From Nocardia asteroides (GTDB lineage Bacteria > Actinomycetota > Actinomycetes > Mycobacteriales > Mycobacteriaceae), in NCBI GenBank assembly GCA_019930625.1, contig CP082844.1, positions 4,402,001-4,466,000 of the forward strand: 64,000 nt of DNA. The letters run 5' to 3'. A program made the position numbers and the translations under genes. The notes under the pieces were generated by a model. The model did no database searches and was not told the origin of the DNA. It saw nothing but the letters and a program-made list of their open reading frames with translations. Of the stretch, positions 9,332 to 19,903 are shown piece after piece (the stretch's first letter is position 1; every line of letters begins with the position of its first letter).

Positions 9332-10021
9332 ATGGCGATCGAGGCGGTGCTGTTCGACTTCTCCGGCACCTTGTTCCGGCTGGAAGCCGACGAATCGTGG
9401 TACTCGGATCTGACCCGGCCGGACGGGCGGGCCTTCGACGTGGACGAGAAGGCCGAGATCATGCGGCGGATGACGGCGCCGGTCGACCACATCGCCGAAT
9501 TCGACGCCGAGGCGCAGTACGCGTGGGACAACCGGGACCTGGATCCGGCGCTGCACCGCAAGGTGATGATGACGGTGCTGCGCCAGTCGGGTGTGCCCAC
9601 CGACGAGGACGCCGAACGACTCTACGCACGGCTGCTCGATCCGCTGGAGTGGACGCCGTATCCGGACAGCGAGGCCGTTCTCGATCTCCTGGCGGCACAG
9701 GAGGTTCCGGTGGCGGTGGTGAGCAACATCCCGTTCGACATCCGTCCGTCGTTCGCTGCGCGCGGCTGGGACGGGCTGGTCGGGGCGTTCACCCTCTCCT
9801 ATGAGGTCGGCGCCATGAAACCCGATCCGGAGATCTTCCATGCCGCCTTGGGCGAACTGGGCGTGCCCGCCGAGGCGGCTCTGATGATCGGCGACAGCGC
9901 CGAGGCGGACGGTGGCGCCGAAGCCCTGGGCAGCCGATTCGCCCTGGTGGAGGCCCTGCCCACCGCCGAGCGTCCGGATGCGTTGCTGGCGGCCCTGCGG
10001 CGGCACGGTCTGGTGGAGTAG
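9332..10021 (+). CDS. HAD-superfamily (subfamily IA) hydrolase with a variant motif I
   Basis: A 229-residue haloacid-dehalogenase-like protein. Motif I is 'LFDFSGTLF': the nucleophile Asp9 is present, but the second Asp of D-x-D, the acid/base of phosphatases, is replaced by Ser11. Motif II is Ser in 'VVSNIPFD', motif III is Lys in 'GAMKPDPEIF', and motif IV is 'MIGDSAEAD'. Residues about 20-100 form the helical cap. The Ser substitution argues against a standard phosphatase, although some family members with this change keep other activities. The substrate is unknown. It is divergent from ggt across 151 bp. Confidence 0.88.
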   Translation: MAIEAVLFDFSGTLFRLEADESWYSDLTRPDGRAFDVDEKAEIMRRMTAPVDHIAEFDAEAQYAWDNRDLDPALHRKVMMTVLRQSGVPTDEDAERLYARLLDPLEWTPYPDSEAVLDLLAAQEVPVAVVSNIPFDIRPSFAARGWDGLVGAFTLSYEVGAMKPDPEIFHAALGELGVPAEAALMIGDSAEADGGAEALGSRFALVEALPTAERPDALLAALRRHGLVE

Positions 10022-10064
10022 CTCCTCGTCCGGACGATGCGCGCGCCCCGTCGGTTCTTTCGCC

Positions 10065-10112
10065 GAAGTCCGAGTTCGTCGAAGTCCGAGTTCGTCGAAG
10101 TCCGAGTTGTCC
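10065..10112. repeat. Tandem repeat, three copies of a 16-bp unit
   Basis: The unit GAAGTCCGAGTTCGTC occurs at 10065-10080 and 10081-10096 without mismatch, and a third copy at 10097-10112 differs only in its last four bases. The unit length is not a multiple of three, so the repeat is unlikely to be coding. This is one reason to start the following gene at 10193 rather than at the in-frame ATG 10037. Confidence 0.9.
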
Positions 10113-10192
10113 GGGATGTCACCGTGTTACCGTGCGATTCCGGCGTGTTCGTCCAGCGCGCCGGAACGTTCGGTACCAACGGGGGTACGGCT

Positions 10193-10618
10193 GTGAGCTT
10201 GGCGTTTTCGGGTGAGGAGCCGTCCATCGGTGTGGAAACCACCATGCCGGAGGCGGTTCGGGACGTGCGGGAAGCCGTCGCGGGTATGGCGGGATTCGGC
10301 CTGGCCTATCCGGTGCTCATGAATCTGACGCGCGGCGACGACGCGGCCGCCACGGCGTCCGTCCAGTTCTGCGTGGCCTGGGCTCTCGGTCTGCTCGTGC
10401 TCGGGTTCGCCGAGGGAGCGCACCCCGTGCGCCGCCTGACGATCACGCTCGCGATCCTGCAGGCCGTCGTCGGGTGCTGGGCGATCAGGGACCTGGCGAC
10501 CGTTCCGCCCGCCGTCGGCCTCGTCGCCGCCGGGTACTCGCTCGCCACCTCCGTAGCCGTCGTGCGCCTGCTGTGCCGCCCGGATGCCAAGGCCTGGTTC
10601 GGCGTCCGCGTACCGTGA
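10193..10618 (+). CDS. Small hypothetical membrane protein
   Basis: A 141-residue protein with about four hydrophobic helices: 'AGMAGFGLAYPVLMNL', 'FCVAWALGLLVLGFA', 'LTITLAILQAVVGCWAI' and 'VGLVAAGYSLATSVAVVRLL'. There is no recognisable domain and I do not know its function. GTG 10193 follows a G-rich stretch (GGGGG at 10181-10185), while the longer frame from ATG 10037 would run through a 16-bp tandem repeat with poor codon use. It ends 121 bp before uvrC and is probably a separate unit. Confidence 0.65.
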   Translation: MSLAFSGEEPSIGVETTMPEAVRDVREAVAGMAGFGLAYPVLMNLTRGDDAAATASVQFCVAWALGLLVLGFAEGAHPVRRLTITLAILQAVVGCWAIRDLATVPPAVGLVAAGYSLATSVAVVRLLCRPDAKAWFGVRVP

Positions 10619-10739
10619 GCCGTCCGGCAGCGCTGCCGTGGGCGGGTGGTAGTCGGCGGTCTCCGGGGTCTGTCGAGCCTCGCTCGGGCCGGATGGGCGG
10701 CGGACGAACTGTGTCCGACCGCGTCGATAGGCTGGATGG

Positions 10740-12749
10740 GTGGCAGATCCAGCGACGTACCGGCCCGCGCCGGGCACGATTCCCGTCGAACCCGGTGTCT
10801 ACAAGTTCCGGGACGCCCATCGGCAGGTCATCTACGTCGGCAAGGCCAAGAGCCTGCGCAGCAGGCTGAACTCGTACTTCGCCGACGTCGCCGGCCTGCA
10901 CCCGCGTACCAGGCAGATGGTCACCACGGCCGCGAGCGTCGAGTGGACGGTCGTCTCCACCGAGGTGGAGGCACTGCAGCTGGAATACAACTGGATCAAG
11001 GAGTTCGATCCGCGGTTCAACGTCCGCTACCGCGACGACAAGTCCTACCCGGTGCTCGCGGTCACTCTGAACGAGGAGTACCCGCGGTTGTTCGTCTACC
11101 GCGGCGCGCGGCGCAAAGGCGTCCGCTACTTCGGCCCGTTCGCGCACGCCTGGGCCATCCGCGAGACGCTCGATCTGCTGCTGCGGGTGTTCCCGGCGCG
11201 CACCTGCTCCAACGGAGTCTTCCGGCGGCACCATCAGATCGGGCGTCCCTGCCTGCTCGGCTACATCGACAAGTGCTCCGCGCCGTGCGTCGGGCGGGTG
11301 AGCGCCGAGGAGCACCGCGCGATCGTCGAGGACTTCTGCGACTTCCTCGCCGGCCGCACCGACCGCTTGGTCCGGGAGCTGGAGCGCCGCATGCACGAGG
11401 CCGCCGAAGACCTGGACTTCGAATCCGCCGCCCGGCTGCGCGACGACGTCCAGGCGCTGCGGCGCGCGCTGGAGAAGCAGGCGGTGGTGCTCGGCACGGG
11501 CACCGACGCCGACGTGATCGCTTTCGCCACCGACGAGCTGGAGGTGGCGGTGCAGGTCTTCCACGTGCGCGACGGCCGGGTGCGCGGGCAGCGCGGGTGG
11601 GTGGTCGACAAATCGGGTGACGCGGTCGACGTCCCGGAGGCGGGCGGCGAGCTCGCCGCGCTGGTCGAGCAGTTCCTCACCCAGTTCTACGGCGAGCAGG
11701 TGACGGTGGCCGAGCAGGCCGCCGACGAGCAGCCCGCCGCCGTGGTGCCCCGCGAAGTGCTCGTGCCCGAGCTGCCCGCCGACGTCGAGGAGGTCCAGCA
11801 GTGGCTGTCGGGGTTGCGCGGCTCGGCGGTGAAGGTGCGCGTGCCCCAGCGTGGGGACAAGAAGGCGCTCGCCGAGACCGTGCAGCGCAACGCGATGGAG
11901 GCGCTGGCCCAGCACAAGCTCAAGCGGGCGGGGGATCTGACGTCCAGATCCCAAGCGCTGCAAGAGATCCAGGACGCGCTGGAACTCGACTCCGCGCCGC
12001 TGCGCATCGAGTGCGTGGACGTCAGCCATGTGCAGGGAACCGACGTGGTCGCCTCGCTCGTGGTCTTCGAGGACGGTCTGGCCCGCAAGTCCGATTACCG
12101 CCACTACACGATCCGGGAAGCGGCAGGCGACGGCCGCTCCGACGACGTCGGCAGCATCGCCGAGGTGACTCGCCGCCGGTTCTTCAAATTGCGCCGCGAG
12201 CGCGACGCGATGGAGCAGGAAGACCTCGCCGCGACCGGAAGCGACGACGACGCGCTCGAGCTGATCTCCCGGCCGGGTATCGACCCCCGCACCGGACGCC
12301 CGCGCAAGTTCTCCTATCCGCCCAACCTCTACGTCGTCGACGGCGGCGCGCCCCAGGTCGCCGCCGCCGCGGAGGTGCTCGACGAGTTGGGCATCACCGA
12401 CGTCGCGGTGATCGGTCTGGCCAAACGGCTCGAGGAAGTATGGGTGCCCGGCGAGAGCGACCCGGTGATCCTGCCGCGCAACAGCGAGGCGCTGTATCTG
12501 CTGCAACGGGTCCGCGACGAGGCGCACCGTTTCGCCATCACCTTCCATCGCAGCAAACGCTCGCGCCGGATGACCGCCTCGGCGTTGGACTCGGTGCCGG
12601 GTCTCGGCACGGCGCGCCGGACCGCGCTGGTTACCCATTTCGGGTCGGTCGCCAAGCTGAAGCAGGCGACGGTCGAAGAGATCACCGAGGTGCCCGGCAT
12701 CGGGTTGGCGACCGCGAAAGCGGTCCTTGCGGCCCTCGAGTCCGAATAG
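10740..12749 (+). CDS. uvrC: Excinuclease ABC subunit C
   Basis: A 669-residue nucleotide-excision-repair nuclease that cuts damaged DNA on both sides of a lesion marked by UvrA/UvrB. N-terminal GIY-YIG nuclease: '[20 protein letters not shown]' with '[10 protein letters not shown]' (3' incision). A Cys-rich segment '[20 protein letters not shown]' follows near residue 160, then a UVR segment ('[17 protein letters not shown]'). The RNase H-like C-terminal nuclease includes '[22 protein letters not shown]' and 'VVDGGAPQV'. Two helix-hairpin-helix motifs close the protein ('[12 protein letters not shown]', '[13 protein letters not shown]'). GTG start. First gene of a block conserved with mycobacteria (uvrC, rapZ, yvcK, whiA). 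Confidence 0.97.
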   Translation: MADPATYRPAPGTIPVEPGVYKFRDAHRQVIYVGKAKSLRSRLNSYFADVAGLHPRTRQMVTTAASVEWTVVSTEVEALQLEYNWIKEFDPRFNVRYRDDKSYPVLAVTLNEEYPRLFVYRGARRKGVRYFGPFAHAWAIRETLDLLLRVFPARTCSNGVFRRHHQIGRPCLLGYIDKCSAPCVGRVSAEEHRAIVEDFCDFLAGRTDRLVRELERRMHEAAEDLDFESAARLRDDVQALRRALEKQAVVLGTGTDADVIAFATDELEVAVQVFHVRDGRVRGQRGWVVDKSGDAVDVPEAGGELAALVEQFLTQFYGEQVTVAEQAADEQPAAVVPREVLVPELPADVEEVQQWLSGLRGSAVKVRVPQRGDKKALAETVQRNAMEALAQHKLKRAGDLTSRSQALQEIQDALELDSAPLRIECVDVSHVQGTDVVASLVVFEDGLARKSDYRHYTIREAAGDGRSDDVGSIAEVTRRRFFKLRRERDAMEQEDLAATGSDDDALELISRPGIDPRTGRPRKFSYPPNLYVVDGGAPQVAAAAEVLDELGITDVAVIGLAKRLEEVWVPGESDPVILPRNSEALYLLQRVRDEAHRFAITFHRSKRSRRMTASALDSVPGLGTARRTALVTHFGSVAKLKQATVEEITEVPGIGLATAKAVLAALESE

Positions 12750-12862
12750 TCAGTCGACAGTGCACCGGAAGATTCGGTTTCGCGTACGTTGTGTGTCTGC
12801 GGCCGATACCGAAACCGGTGCGCGATGATCGGAAGGCACCCCAGAGACGGATCCGGTAGGAC

Positions 12863-13843
12863 ATGACACGCGTCGAATCGAACAGCAGTGCGGGCAGTCC
12901 GCCGACGAGTGCGGGACGAGTGGCCTCGTCCGGCGCCGTCGGCGGAGCGAACTCGCAGGTCGAGGTCGTGATCGTCACCGGGCTCTCGGGCGCGGGCCGC
13001 GGCACCGCGGCCCGAGTGCTCGAGGACCTCGGCTGGTACGTGGCCGACAACCTGCCGCCCGAGCTGTTCGGGCGGATGGTCGAACTCGGTGCTTCCGCCA
13101 AGCCGCCGATCCGCCGCCTCGCGCTGGTCATGGACGTGCGCAGCCGGTTCTTCACCGGCGATCTGTCGGGGGTCACCGACCAGTTGCGAACTCTCGGCGT
13201 GCGCACCAGGGTCCTGTTCCTCGAGGCCTCCGACGACGTGCTGATCCGCCGCTTCGGCTTCGCGCGGCGCAGGCATCCGTTGCAGAGCGAGAGCAAGGAC
13301 GGCACGTTGTCGGCGGGTATCGCCGCCGAACGGGTGCGGCTGTCCGCCGTGAAGGCCGCCGCCGATGTGGTGATCGACACCACCGAGCTGTCCATCCATC
13401 AGTTGCACCGCAAGATGGAAGAGGCCTATGGCGGCGGCGCGCCGAGCGCGTTGCAGCTCACCGTGCAGTCCTTCGGCTTCAAGTACGGGGTTCCGCTGGA
13501 CGCCGACATGGTGTTGGATGTGCGTTTTCTACCCAATCCGCATTGGATACCGGAGTTGCGGGAACACACCGGTCAGGAGACCGTGGTCAGCGAGTACGTG
13601 TTGTCGCGCCCCGGCGCGGACGACTACCTGCGTACCTGCCACCACCTGGTCGAGCTGACCACGAACGGTTACCGCCAAGAGGGGAAGCGATACATGACGG
13701 TCGCAGTGGGCTGCACCGGAGGCAAGCACCGAAGCGTCGCGATTGCCGAGGCGCTCGGCGAGTTGATGAGCGAGGTCACCGGCGGGCCGGAGGAATCCGC
13801 CGACGTGGTCCGGGTGGTCCATCGAGACCTGGGGCGCGAATGA
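12863..13843 (+). CDS. rapZ: RNase adapter / nucleotide-binding protein RapZ (YvcJ family)
   Basis: A 326-residue P-loop protein. The Walker A region reads 'VTGLSGAGRGTAARVLEDLGWYVADNLPP'-like (written here only in part: GLSGAGRGT), with Arg in place of the usual Lys, as I recall for the mycobacterial homologue. A Walker B-like 'LALVMDVRSR' and the C-terminal 'VAVGCTGGKHRSVAIAEAL' are present. In enterobacteria RapZ hands a small RNA to RNase E; in Gram-positives the role is unclear beyond nucleotide binding. An extra 34 residues rich in Ser, Gly and Ala precede the conserved domain. The stop codon overlaps the next start as ATGA. Confidence 0.93.
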   Translation: MTRVESNSSAGSPPTSAGRVASSGAVGGANSQVEVVIVTGLSGAGRGTAARVLEDLGWYVADNLPPELFGRMVELGASAKPPIRRLALVMDVRSRFFTGDLSGVTDQLRTLGVRTRVLFLEASDDVLIRRFGFARRRHPLQSESKDGTLSAGIAAERVRLSAVKAAADVVIDTTELSIHQLHRKMEEAYGGGAPSALQLTVQSFGFKYGVPLDADMVLDVRFLPNPHWIPELREHTGQETVVSEYVLSRPGADDYLRTCHHLVELTTNGYRQEGKRYMTVAVGCTGGKHRSVAIAEALGELMSEVTGGPEESADVVRVVHRDLGRE

Positions 13844-14886
13844 CCGGCTGGGAATCGAATCCCAGCATCGTCGCGCTGGGTGGTGGACACGGCCTGTACG
13901 CGACACTGACCGCAGTGCGGCGGCTGACCAGGAAGATCTGCGCGGTGGTCACCGTCGCCGATGACGGCGGCTCCTCGGGCCGGCTACGCGCGGAGCTGGG
14001 GGTGCTGCCCCCGGGAGATCTCCGGATGGCGCTGGCCGCCTTGGCCGCGGACGCCGACGGCGTCTGGACCCGGACGGTCCAGCATCGTTTCGGCGGGACC
14101 GGCGCTCTGGCCGGGCACTCCGTGGGCAACCTGATCCTGGCCGGGCTCACCGAGGTGCTCGGAGATCCGGTCGCCGCGCTCGACGAAGTCGCCCGCATGT
14201 TGCGCATCACCGGACGGGTGCTCCCCATGTCGCCGATCGCGCTCGATATCGAGGCGGATGTCTCTGGGCTGGAGGCGGATCCACGGGTGAGCCGTTGCAT
14301 TCGCGGTCAAGTTGCCATCGCGACGACGCCGGGTAAGGTGCGGCGAGTGCGGCTGATTCCGTCCGATCCACCGGCCAGTCCGGAGGCGACCTCGGCGATC
14401 GAACACGCGGATGTCGTGGTCCTCGGCCCGGGATCGTGGTTCACCAGCGTGATTCCGCACGTCCTCGTCCCGGAACTACGGGAAGCACTGGTATACACCA
14501 GGGCACGGAAAGTGCTCGTGCTCAACCTCGCCGCGGAACCGGGGGAGACCGCGGGGTTCTCCGCGGAGCGGCATTTGCATGTGCTGTCCCAGCACGCGCC
14601 GGAATTCGTCGTCGACGAGGTGCTGGTCGACTCCGGCTCGGTCCCGGAAGGCCGTGAGCGGGAACATGTGGCCAGGGCTGCCGAACAGTTGCGGGCACGA
14701 GTAACCTTCTCCGATGTCGCCGAAGCGGGAACCGACCGGCATCACCCCGGAAAGCTTGCCGCCGCACTGGATCAACTGATCCGGCAACCTCGGCCGCAAA
14801 TGGCAGGGCTTCGAGTCGAGGGACGGCACATGGGTCAGGATGTGCGTTCCGGGTTGGGTGGAAAGGAGCGCGTCCCGTGGCGATGA
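13840..14886 (+). CDS. yvcK: YvcK/CofD-like protein (gluconeogenesis and cell-wall factor)
   Basis: A 348-residue protein of the YvcK/CuvA family, which binds UDP-sugars and supports growth on gluconeogenic carbon and cell-wall synthesis. It opens with the nucleotide-binding '[15 protein letters not shown]', followed by '[16 protein letters not shown]' and '[13 protein letters not shown]'. Later blocks are '[17 protein letters not shown]', '[25 protein letters not shown]' in part, and '[13 protein letters not shown]'. The ATG overlaps the rapZ stop by four bases and the end overlaps the whiA start by ten, so the three are translationally coupled. The long frame upstream of 13840 is a shadow of rapZ. 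Confidence 0.94.
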   Translation: MTGWESNPSIVALGGGHGLYATLTAVRRLTRKICAVVTVADDGGSSGRLRAELGVLPPGDLRMALAALAADADGVWTRTVQHRFGGTGALAGHSVGNLILAGLTEVLGDPVAALDEVARMLRITGRVLPMSPIALDIEADVSGLEADPRVSRCIRGQVAIATTPGKVRRVRLIPSDPPASPEATSAIEHADVVVLGPGSWFTSVIPHVLVPELREALVYTRARKVLVLNLAAEPGETAGFSAERHLHVLSQHAPEFVVDEVLVDSGSVPEGREREHVARAAEQLRARVTFSDVAEAGTDRHHPGKLAAALDQLIRQPRPQMAGLRVEGRHMGQDVRSGLGGKERVPWR

Positions 14887-15860
14887 CAGCCGATGTGAAA
14901 GACGAGCTGAGCAGGCTCACAGTGTCGCAGGTGAGTTCCCGCAAGGCGGAACTGTCCGCACTGCTGCGTTTCGCGGGCGGCCTGCACATCGTCGGCGGCC
15001 GGGTGATCGTCGAGGCCGAGGTGGACATGGGGTCCATCGCGCGCAGGCTGCGCCGGGAGATCTTCGAGCTCTACGGCTACGGCTCCGATGTGCACGTGCT
15101 CGGCGCGGGCGGACTGCGCAAGACCTCCCGCTACGTGGTGCGCGTCTCCAAGGAGGGCGAGGCGCTGGCCCGGCAGACCGGACTGCTCGACGTTCGCGGT
15201 CGTCCGGTGCGCGGCCTGCCCGCGCAGGTGGTCGGCGGCAGCATCGCCGACGCCGAAGCCGCGTGGCGCGGCGCGTTTCTCGCCCACGGCTCGCTGACCG
15301 AACCCGGACGGTCCTCGGCGCTCGAGGTCAGCTGCCCCGGCCCCGAGGCGGCGCTGGCGCTGGTCGGCGCGGCTCGGCGGCTCGGCATCACCGCCAAGGC
15401 GCGGGAAGTGCGCGGCACCGACCGCGTGGTGGTGCGCGACGGTGAGGCGATCGGCGCGCTGCTGACCAGGATGGGCGCGCACGGCACCCGGATGGTCTGG
15501 GAGGAACGCAGGCTGCGCCGGGAGGTGCGCGCGACCGCGAATCGGCTGGCCAATTTCGACGACGCCAACCTGCGCCGGTCGGCGCGGGCGGCGGTCGCCG
15601 CGGCGGCTCGGGTGGAACGCGCGCTGGAGATCCTCAGCGACGACGTGCCCGACCATCTCGCCGCCGCGGGCAAGCTGCGTGTGCAGCACCGGCAGGCGTC
15701 GCTGGAGGAACTCGGCCAGCTCGCCGACCCCCCGATGACGAAAGACGCTGTCGCGGGCCGCATTCGGCGGCTGCTGTCGATGGCCGACCGGCGCGCCAAG
15801 GAACTGGGCGTCCCGGACACCGAGTCGGCCGTCACGGCCGAACTGCTCGACGAAGCCTGA
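14877..15860 (+). CDS. whiA: Sporulation/cell-division regulator WhiA
   Basis: A 327-residue DNA-binding protein with a degenerate LAGLIDADG homing-endonuclease fold in residues about 1-220 ('[19 protein letters not shown]', '[19 protein letters not shown]') and a C-terminal helix-turn-helix ('[21 protein letters not shown]', 'IRRLLSMA'). In Streptomyces it works with WhiB to start sporulation septation; in non-sporulating relatives it is tied to division and chromosome segregation. GTG 14877 has a clear AAAGGAG site; ATG 14883 is two codons later. It ends the uvrC-side cluster and is followed by a 13-bp-stem hairpin. Confidence 0.96.
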   Translation: MAMTADVKDELSRLTVSQVSSRKAELSALLRFAGGLHIVGGRVIVEAEVDMGSIARRLRREIFELYGYGSDVHVLGAGGLRKTSRYVVRVSKEGEALARQTGLLDVRGRPVRGLPAQVVGGSIADAEAAWRGAFLAHGSLTEPGRSSALEVSCPGPEAALALVGAARRLGITAKAREVRGTDRVVVRDGEAIGALLTRMGAHGTRMVWEERRLRREVRATANRLANFDDANLRRSARAAVAAAARVERALEILSDDVPDHLAAAGKLRVQHRQASLEELGQLADPPMTKDAVAGRIRRLLSMADRRAKELGVPDTESAVTAELLDEA

Positions 15861-15887
15861 CCTCGGGCTTTCGGTGATTTCCGCGAC

Positions 15888-15918
15888 GATCCCCGCGACG
15901 CTGCCCGTCGCGGGGATC
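15888..15918 (+). terminator. Hairpin terminator after whiA
   Basis: A perfect 13-bp stem (GATCCCCGCGACG with its complement) closes a 5-nt loop at 15901-15905, 27 bp after the whiA stop. The flanking CCGC and GCGG can extend the stem past a 3-base bulge. There is no T-run, as is common for actinobacterial terminators. Confidence 0.75.
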
Positions 15919-16022
15919 GCGGAGTTCCCGGCTGCCGACTTTGGGTTGGTCGGGCGTCTGACCAGGCAACCCGTCCCGACGAAAGCCAGGTGCGTGTCGG
16001 CGGAGGCACAGCAGGGCGTTAG

Positions 16023-17090
<1,068 letters not shown>

Positions 17091-17095
17091 CGCGC

Positions 17096-18310
17096 ATGGC
17101 TGTCAAGACACTCGCGGATCTGCTCGGCGAGGGTGTCGAGGGTCGGGGCGTGCTGGTGCGCTCCGACCTGAACGTGCCCCTCGACGACAAAGGACAGATC
17201 ACCGATCCCGGCCGCATCATCGCCTCGGCGCCGACCATCAAGGCGCTCGCCGAAGCGGGCGCGAAGGTCGTCGTGACCGCGCACCTCGGCCGCCCGAAGG
17301 GCGAGCCGGACGCGAAGCTCTCGCTGGCGCCGGTGGCAGCCCGGCTCGCCGAGGAACTGGGCCGCAATGTGCAGCTGGCCGGTGACGTGGTGGGTCAGGA
17401 CGCGCTCGCGCGGTCCGAGGGCCTCACCGACGGCGACGTGCTGCTGCTGGAGAACATCCGGTTCGACCCGCGTGAGACCAGCAAGGACGACGCGCAGCGG
17501 GCCAAGCTGGCCGCCGCGCTGGTCGAGCTCGTCGGCGACGACGGCGCGTTCGTTTCCGACGGTTTCGGTGTGGTGCACCGTAAGCAGGCGTCGGTGTACG
17601 ACGTCGCCCAGCAGTTGCCGCACTACGCGGGCACGCTGGTCGCGGCCGAGGTCGAGGTGCTGGCCAAGCTGACCGAGAACCCCGACCGGCCGTACGCGGT
17701 CGTGCTCGGCGGTTCCAAGGTCTCCGACAAGCTGGCGGTCATCGAGGCGCTCGCGCCGATGGTCGACACGCTGGTGATCGGAGGCGGCATGTGCTTCACC
17801 TTCCTTGCGGCACAGGGCCTCTCGGTGGGCTCCTCTTTGCTGCAGGAGGAGATGGTGGACACCTGCAAGCGTCTGCTCGAGCAGTACGCCGACGTCATCC
17901 ACCTGCCGCGCGACATCGTGGTGGCCGACGCGTTCGCCGCGGACGCGGAGTCGAAAGTTGTTGCTGCACATGAGATCCCGGACGGCTGGCTGGGTCTGGA
18001 CGTGGGCCCGGACTCGGTGGACCGCTTCGCGGTACTGCTGACCGAGGCGCGCACCGTCTTCTGGAACGGGCCGATGGGTGTGTTCGAGTTCGAGAAGTTC
18101 GCCGCGGGCACCCGCGGGGTGGCCGAGGCGATCGTGACCGCGACCGGTAAGGGCGCGTTCACCGTGGTCGGCGGCGGTGATTCGGCCGCGGCCGTGCGCG
18201 CGCTCGGGCTGCCGGAGGACGGTTTCTCGCACATCTCCACCGGCGGCGGCGCGTCGCTGGAATACCTGGAGGGCAAGGAACTCCCCGGCATCGCGGTGTT
18301 GGAGGGCTGA
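17096..18310 (+). CDS. pgk: Phosphoglycerate kinase
   Basis: A 404-residue two-lobed kinase that makes ATP from 1,3-bisphosphoglycerate. N-terminal substrate lobe: '[14 protein letters not shown]', '[14 protein letters not shown]' and '[13 protein letters not shown]'. C-terminal nucleotide lobe: '[18 protein letters not shown]', '[13 protein letters not shown]', '[15 protein letters not shown]' and '[15 protein letters not shown]'. It follows gap by 5 bp and precedes tpiA by 2 bp, so the three glycolytic enzymes should be made from one message. ATG 17096. Confidence 0.97.
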   Translation: MAVKTLADLLGEGVEGRGVLVRSDLNVPLDDKGQITDPGRIIASAPTIKALAEAGAKVVVTAHLGRPKGEPDAKLSLAPVAARLAEELGRNVQLAGDVVGQDALARSEGLTDGDVLLLENIRFDPRETSKDDAQRAKLAAALVELVGDDGAFVSDGFGVVHRKQASVYDVAQQLPHYAGTLVAAEVEVLAKLTENPDRPYAVVLGGSKVSDKLAVIEALAPMVDTLVIGGGMCFTFLAAQGLSVGSSLLQEEMVDTCKRLLEQYADVIHLPRDIVVADAFAADAESKVVAAHEIPDGWLGLDVGPDSVDRFAVLLTEARTVFWNGPMGVFEFEKFAAGTRGVAEAIVTATGKGAFTVVGGGDSAAAVRALGLPEDGFSHISTGGGASLEYLEGKELPGIAVLEG

Positions 18311-18312
18311 GC

Positions 18313-19098
18313 ATGGCACGCAAACCGCTCATCGCGGGCAACTGGAAGATGAACCTCAATCACCTCGAGGCCATCGCCCTGGTGCAGAAGATCGCGTTCG
18401 CGCTGCCGGAGAAATACTTCGACAAGGTCGATGTGGCGGTGATCCCGCCGTTCACCGACCTGCGCAGCGTGCAGACGCTGGTCGAAGGGGACAAGCTCCT
18501 GCTCACCTACGGCGGTCAGGACGTCTCCGTGCACGAGGCGGGCGCCTACACCGGTGAGATCAGCGCGAGCATGCTCGCCAAGCTGGGCTGCACCTTCGTC
18601 GTGGTGGGGCACTCCGAACGGCGGCAGTACCACAACGAGGACGACGCCACCGTGCTGGCCAAGGCCAAGCAGGCGTTGAAGCACGGCATCACGCCGATCG
18701 TCTGCATCGGTGAGGGCCTGAACATCCGCGATGCCCGAACGCATGTCGAGTACAACCTCGAGCAGCTGCGTGGATCGCTGAAAGGCCTTACGGCGGAGCA
18801 GATCTCGAAGATCGTCATCGCCTACGAGCCGGTGTGGGCGATCGGCACCGGCAAGGTGGCCACCCCCGCCGACGCGCAAGAGGTCTGTGGCGCGATCCGC
18901 GGGGAGCTGGAGAAGCTCGCCTCGCCGGAGGTGGCTTCGGGGGTCCGCGTGCTCTACGGCGGGTCGGTGAACGCCAAGAACGTCGGAGAACTGGTCGCCC
19001 AGACCGATATCGACGGCGCATTGGTCGGCGGCGCTTCGCTCAAGGGTGACGAATTCGCCACCCTCTCCGCGATCGCCGCGGGCGGCCCGCTGCCCTGA
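18313..19098 (+). CDS. tpiA: Triosephosphate isomerase
   Basis: A 261-residue TIM-barrel enzyme that interconverts dihydroxyacetone phosphate and glyceraldehyde 3-phosphate. The Lys of 'GNWKMNL', the His of 'VVVGHSERR' and the Glu of '[12 protein letters not shown]' form the active site, and '[10 protein letters not shown]' binds phosphate. It is the last gene of the operon; a 15-bp-stem terminator begins 17 bp after the stop. In many actinobacteria secG follows directly. Here about 4.5 kb of accessory genes separates them. Confidence 0.97.
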   Translation: MARKPLIAGNWKMNLNHLEAIALVQKIAFALPEKYFDKVDVAVIPPFTDLRSVQTLVEGDKLLLTYGGQDVSVHEAGAYTGEISASMLAKLGCTFVVVGHSERRQYHNEDDATVLAKAKQALKHGITPIVCIGEGLNIRDARTHVEYNLEQLRGSLKGLTAEQISKIVIAYEPVWAIGTGKVATPADAQEVCGAIRGELEKLASPEVASGVRVLYGGSVNAKNVGELVAQTDIDGALVGGASLKGDEFATLSAIAAGGPLP

Positions 19099-19114
19099 CC
19101 TGGGCATCAGCGCA

Positions 19115-19149
19115 ACAGCCCGGTATCGCTTCCCGCGATACCGGGCTGT
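19115..19149 (+). terminator. Strong hairpin terminator after gap-pgk-tpiA
   Basis: A perfect 15-bp stem (ACAGCCCGGTATCGC and its complement) with a 5-nt loop at 19130-19134, followed by a GTCGTTTC stretch. It is the strongest hairpin noticed in the window. Confidence 0.85.
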
Positions 19150-19240
19150 GTCGTTTCGCCGACAGTGATCACGGGTGCTCGGCGGCCGGTGCTCGTGCGA
19201 TGATGGCCGAGCTCGATTCCGTGGCTCGACAAGGACTTTC

Positions 19241-19894
19241 GTGACTCTTCGCAAGCTGTACACCGCACTTCCGGTCGCGCTGGTCGCGCTGGCCACCCTC
19301 GTCGGCTGTTCCGACGATTCGTCGCACGATCACGATCACGCCCATCCCGGCGTGACATCCACCACCGCCGCCGCGGCGGTGCGACCGGAGCAGCAGGACG
19401 CGGGACACCGCAGGCTCAATCAGCTGGTGGGGGAGTGGAAGGGCGAGAAGTCGACCTTCGTCGCGGGCGGCACGGCGGACAACCCGATCAAGCGGGAGAT
19501 CGTCTCGCGCTGGGAGTGGATCGCCGAGACCGGCAACAACTTCCTGCGCGAGGAAGCCGAGGACATCCAGGGAAGCGCCGCCTACTACCGGCTCGGACTG
19601 CTCGGATTCTCGCCGACCGACAACCGCTACGAGTGGTCGACCGTCGACAGCATCACGCCGATGACGATGAGCTACAAGGGCGCCAAGGGAAGCGGCGGCG
19701 ACGCCGAAATCGTCATGGCCGGTGAATTCACCGATCCCGGCGTCCTCGGCGAGCAGTTCATCGGCAAGACGATCGCGATGCGAACCGTGATTCGGCTGGA
19801 GTCGGCCGACCGGGTGGTCATGGAAATCTCCTTCACGCCGCCCGGAGAAGCCGAGCGAGTCGCCGATCGCGTCGTGCTCACCCGGCGGAAGTAG
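19241..19894 (+). CDS. DUF1579-like lipoprotein with a His/Asp-rich N-terminus
   Basis: A 217-residue predicted lipoprotein: residues 1-23 form a signal ending in the lipobox 'LVGC'. The mature end is immediately His/Asp-rich ('SSHDHDHAH'), a likely flexible, possibly metal-binding linker. The remainder resembles the lipocalin-like DUF1579 family: 'RLNQLVGEWKGEKSTF', 'SRWEWIAETGNNFLRE', 'YYRLGLLGFSPTDNRYEWSTVD' in part, and 'MAGEFTDPG'. No known function. GTG 19241 puts the signal peptide at the N-terminus; the in-frame codon at 19175 would add 22 Cys/Arg-rich residues in front of it and is unlikely. It converges on the META-domain gene with 9 bp between stops. Confidence 0.8.
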   Translation: MTLRKLYTALPVALVALATLVGCSDDSSHDHDHAHPGVTSTTAAAAVRPEQQDAGHRRLNQLVGEWKGEKSTFVAGGTADNPIKREIVSRWEWIAETGNNFLREEAEDIQGSAAYYRLGLLGFSPTDNRYEWSTVDSITPMTMSYKGAKGSGGDAEIVMAGEFTDPGVLGEQFIGKTIAMRTVIRLESADRVVMEISFTPPGEAERVADRVVLTRRK

Positions 19895-19903
19895 TCCGCG
19901 CGC

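Noticed and set aside
7384..9804. Very long rightward open frame across ggt
   Set aside because: It lies antisense to the well-supported ggt gene; the product is Arg/Gly/His-rich with no family, as expected for a shadow frame in high-GC DNA.
10037..10192. N-terminal extension of the small membrane protein gene
   Set aside because: It would translate a 16-bp tandem repeat and has poor codon use; GTG 10193 is more likely.
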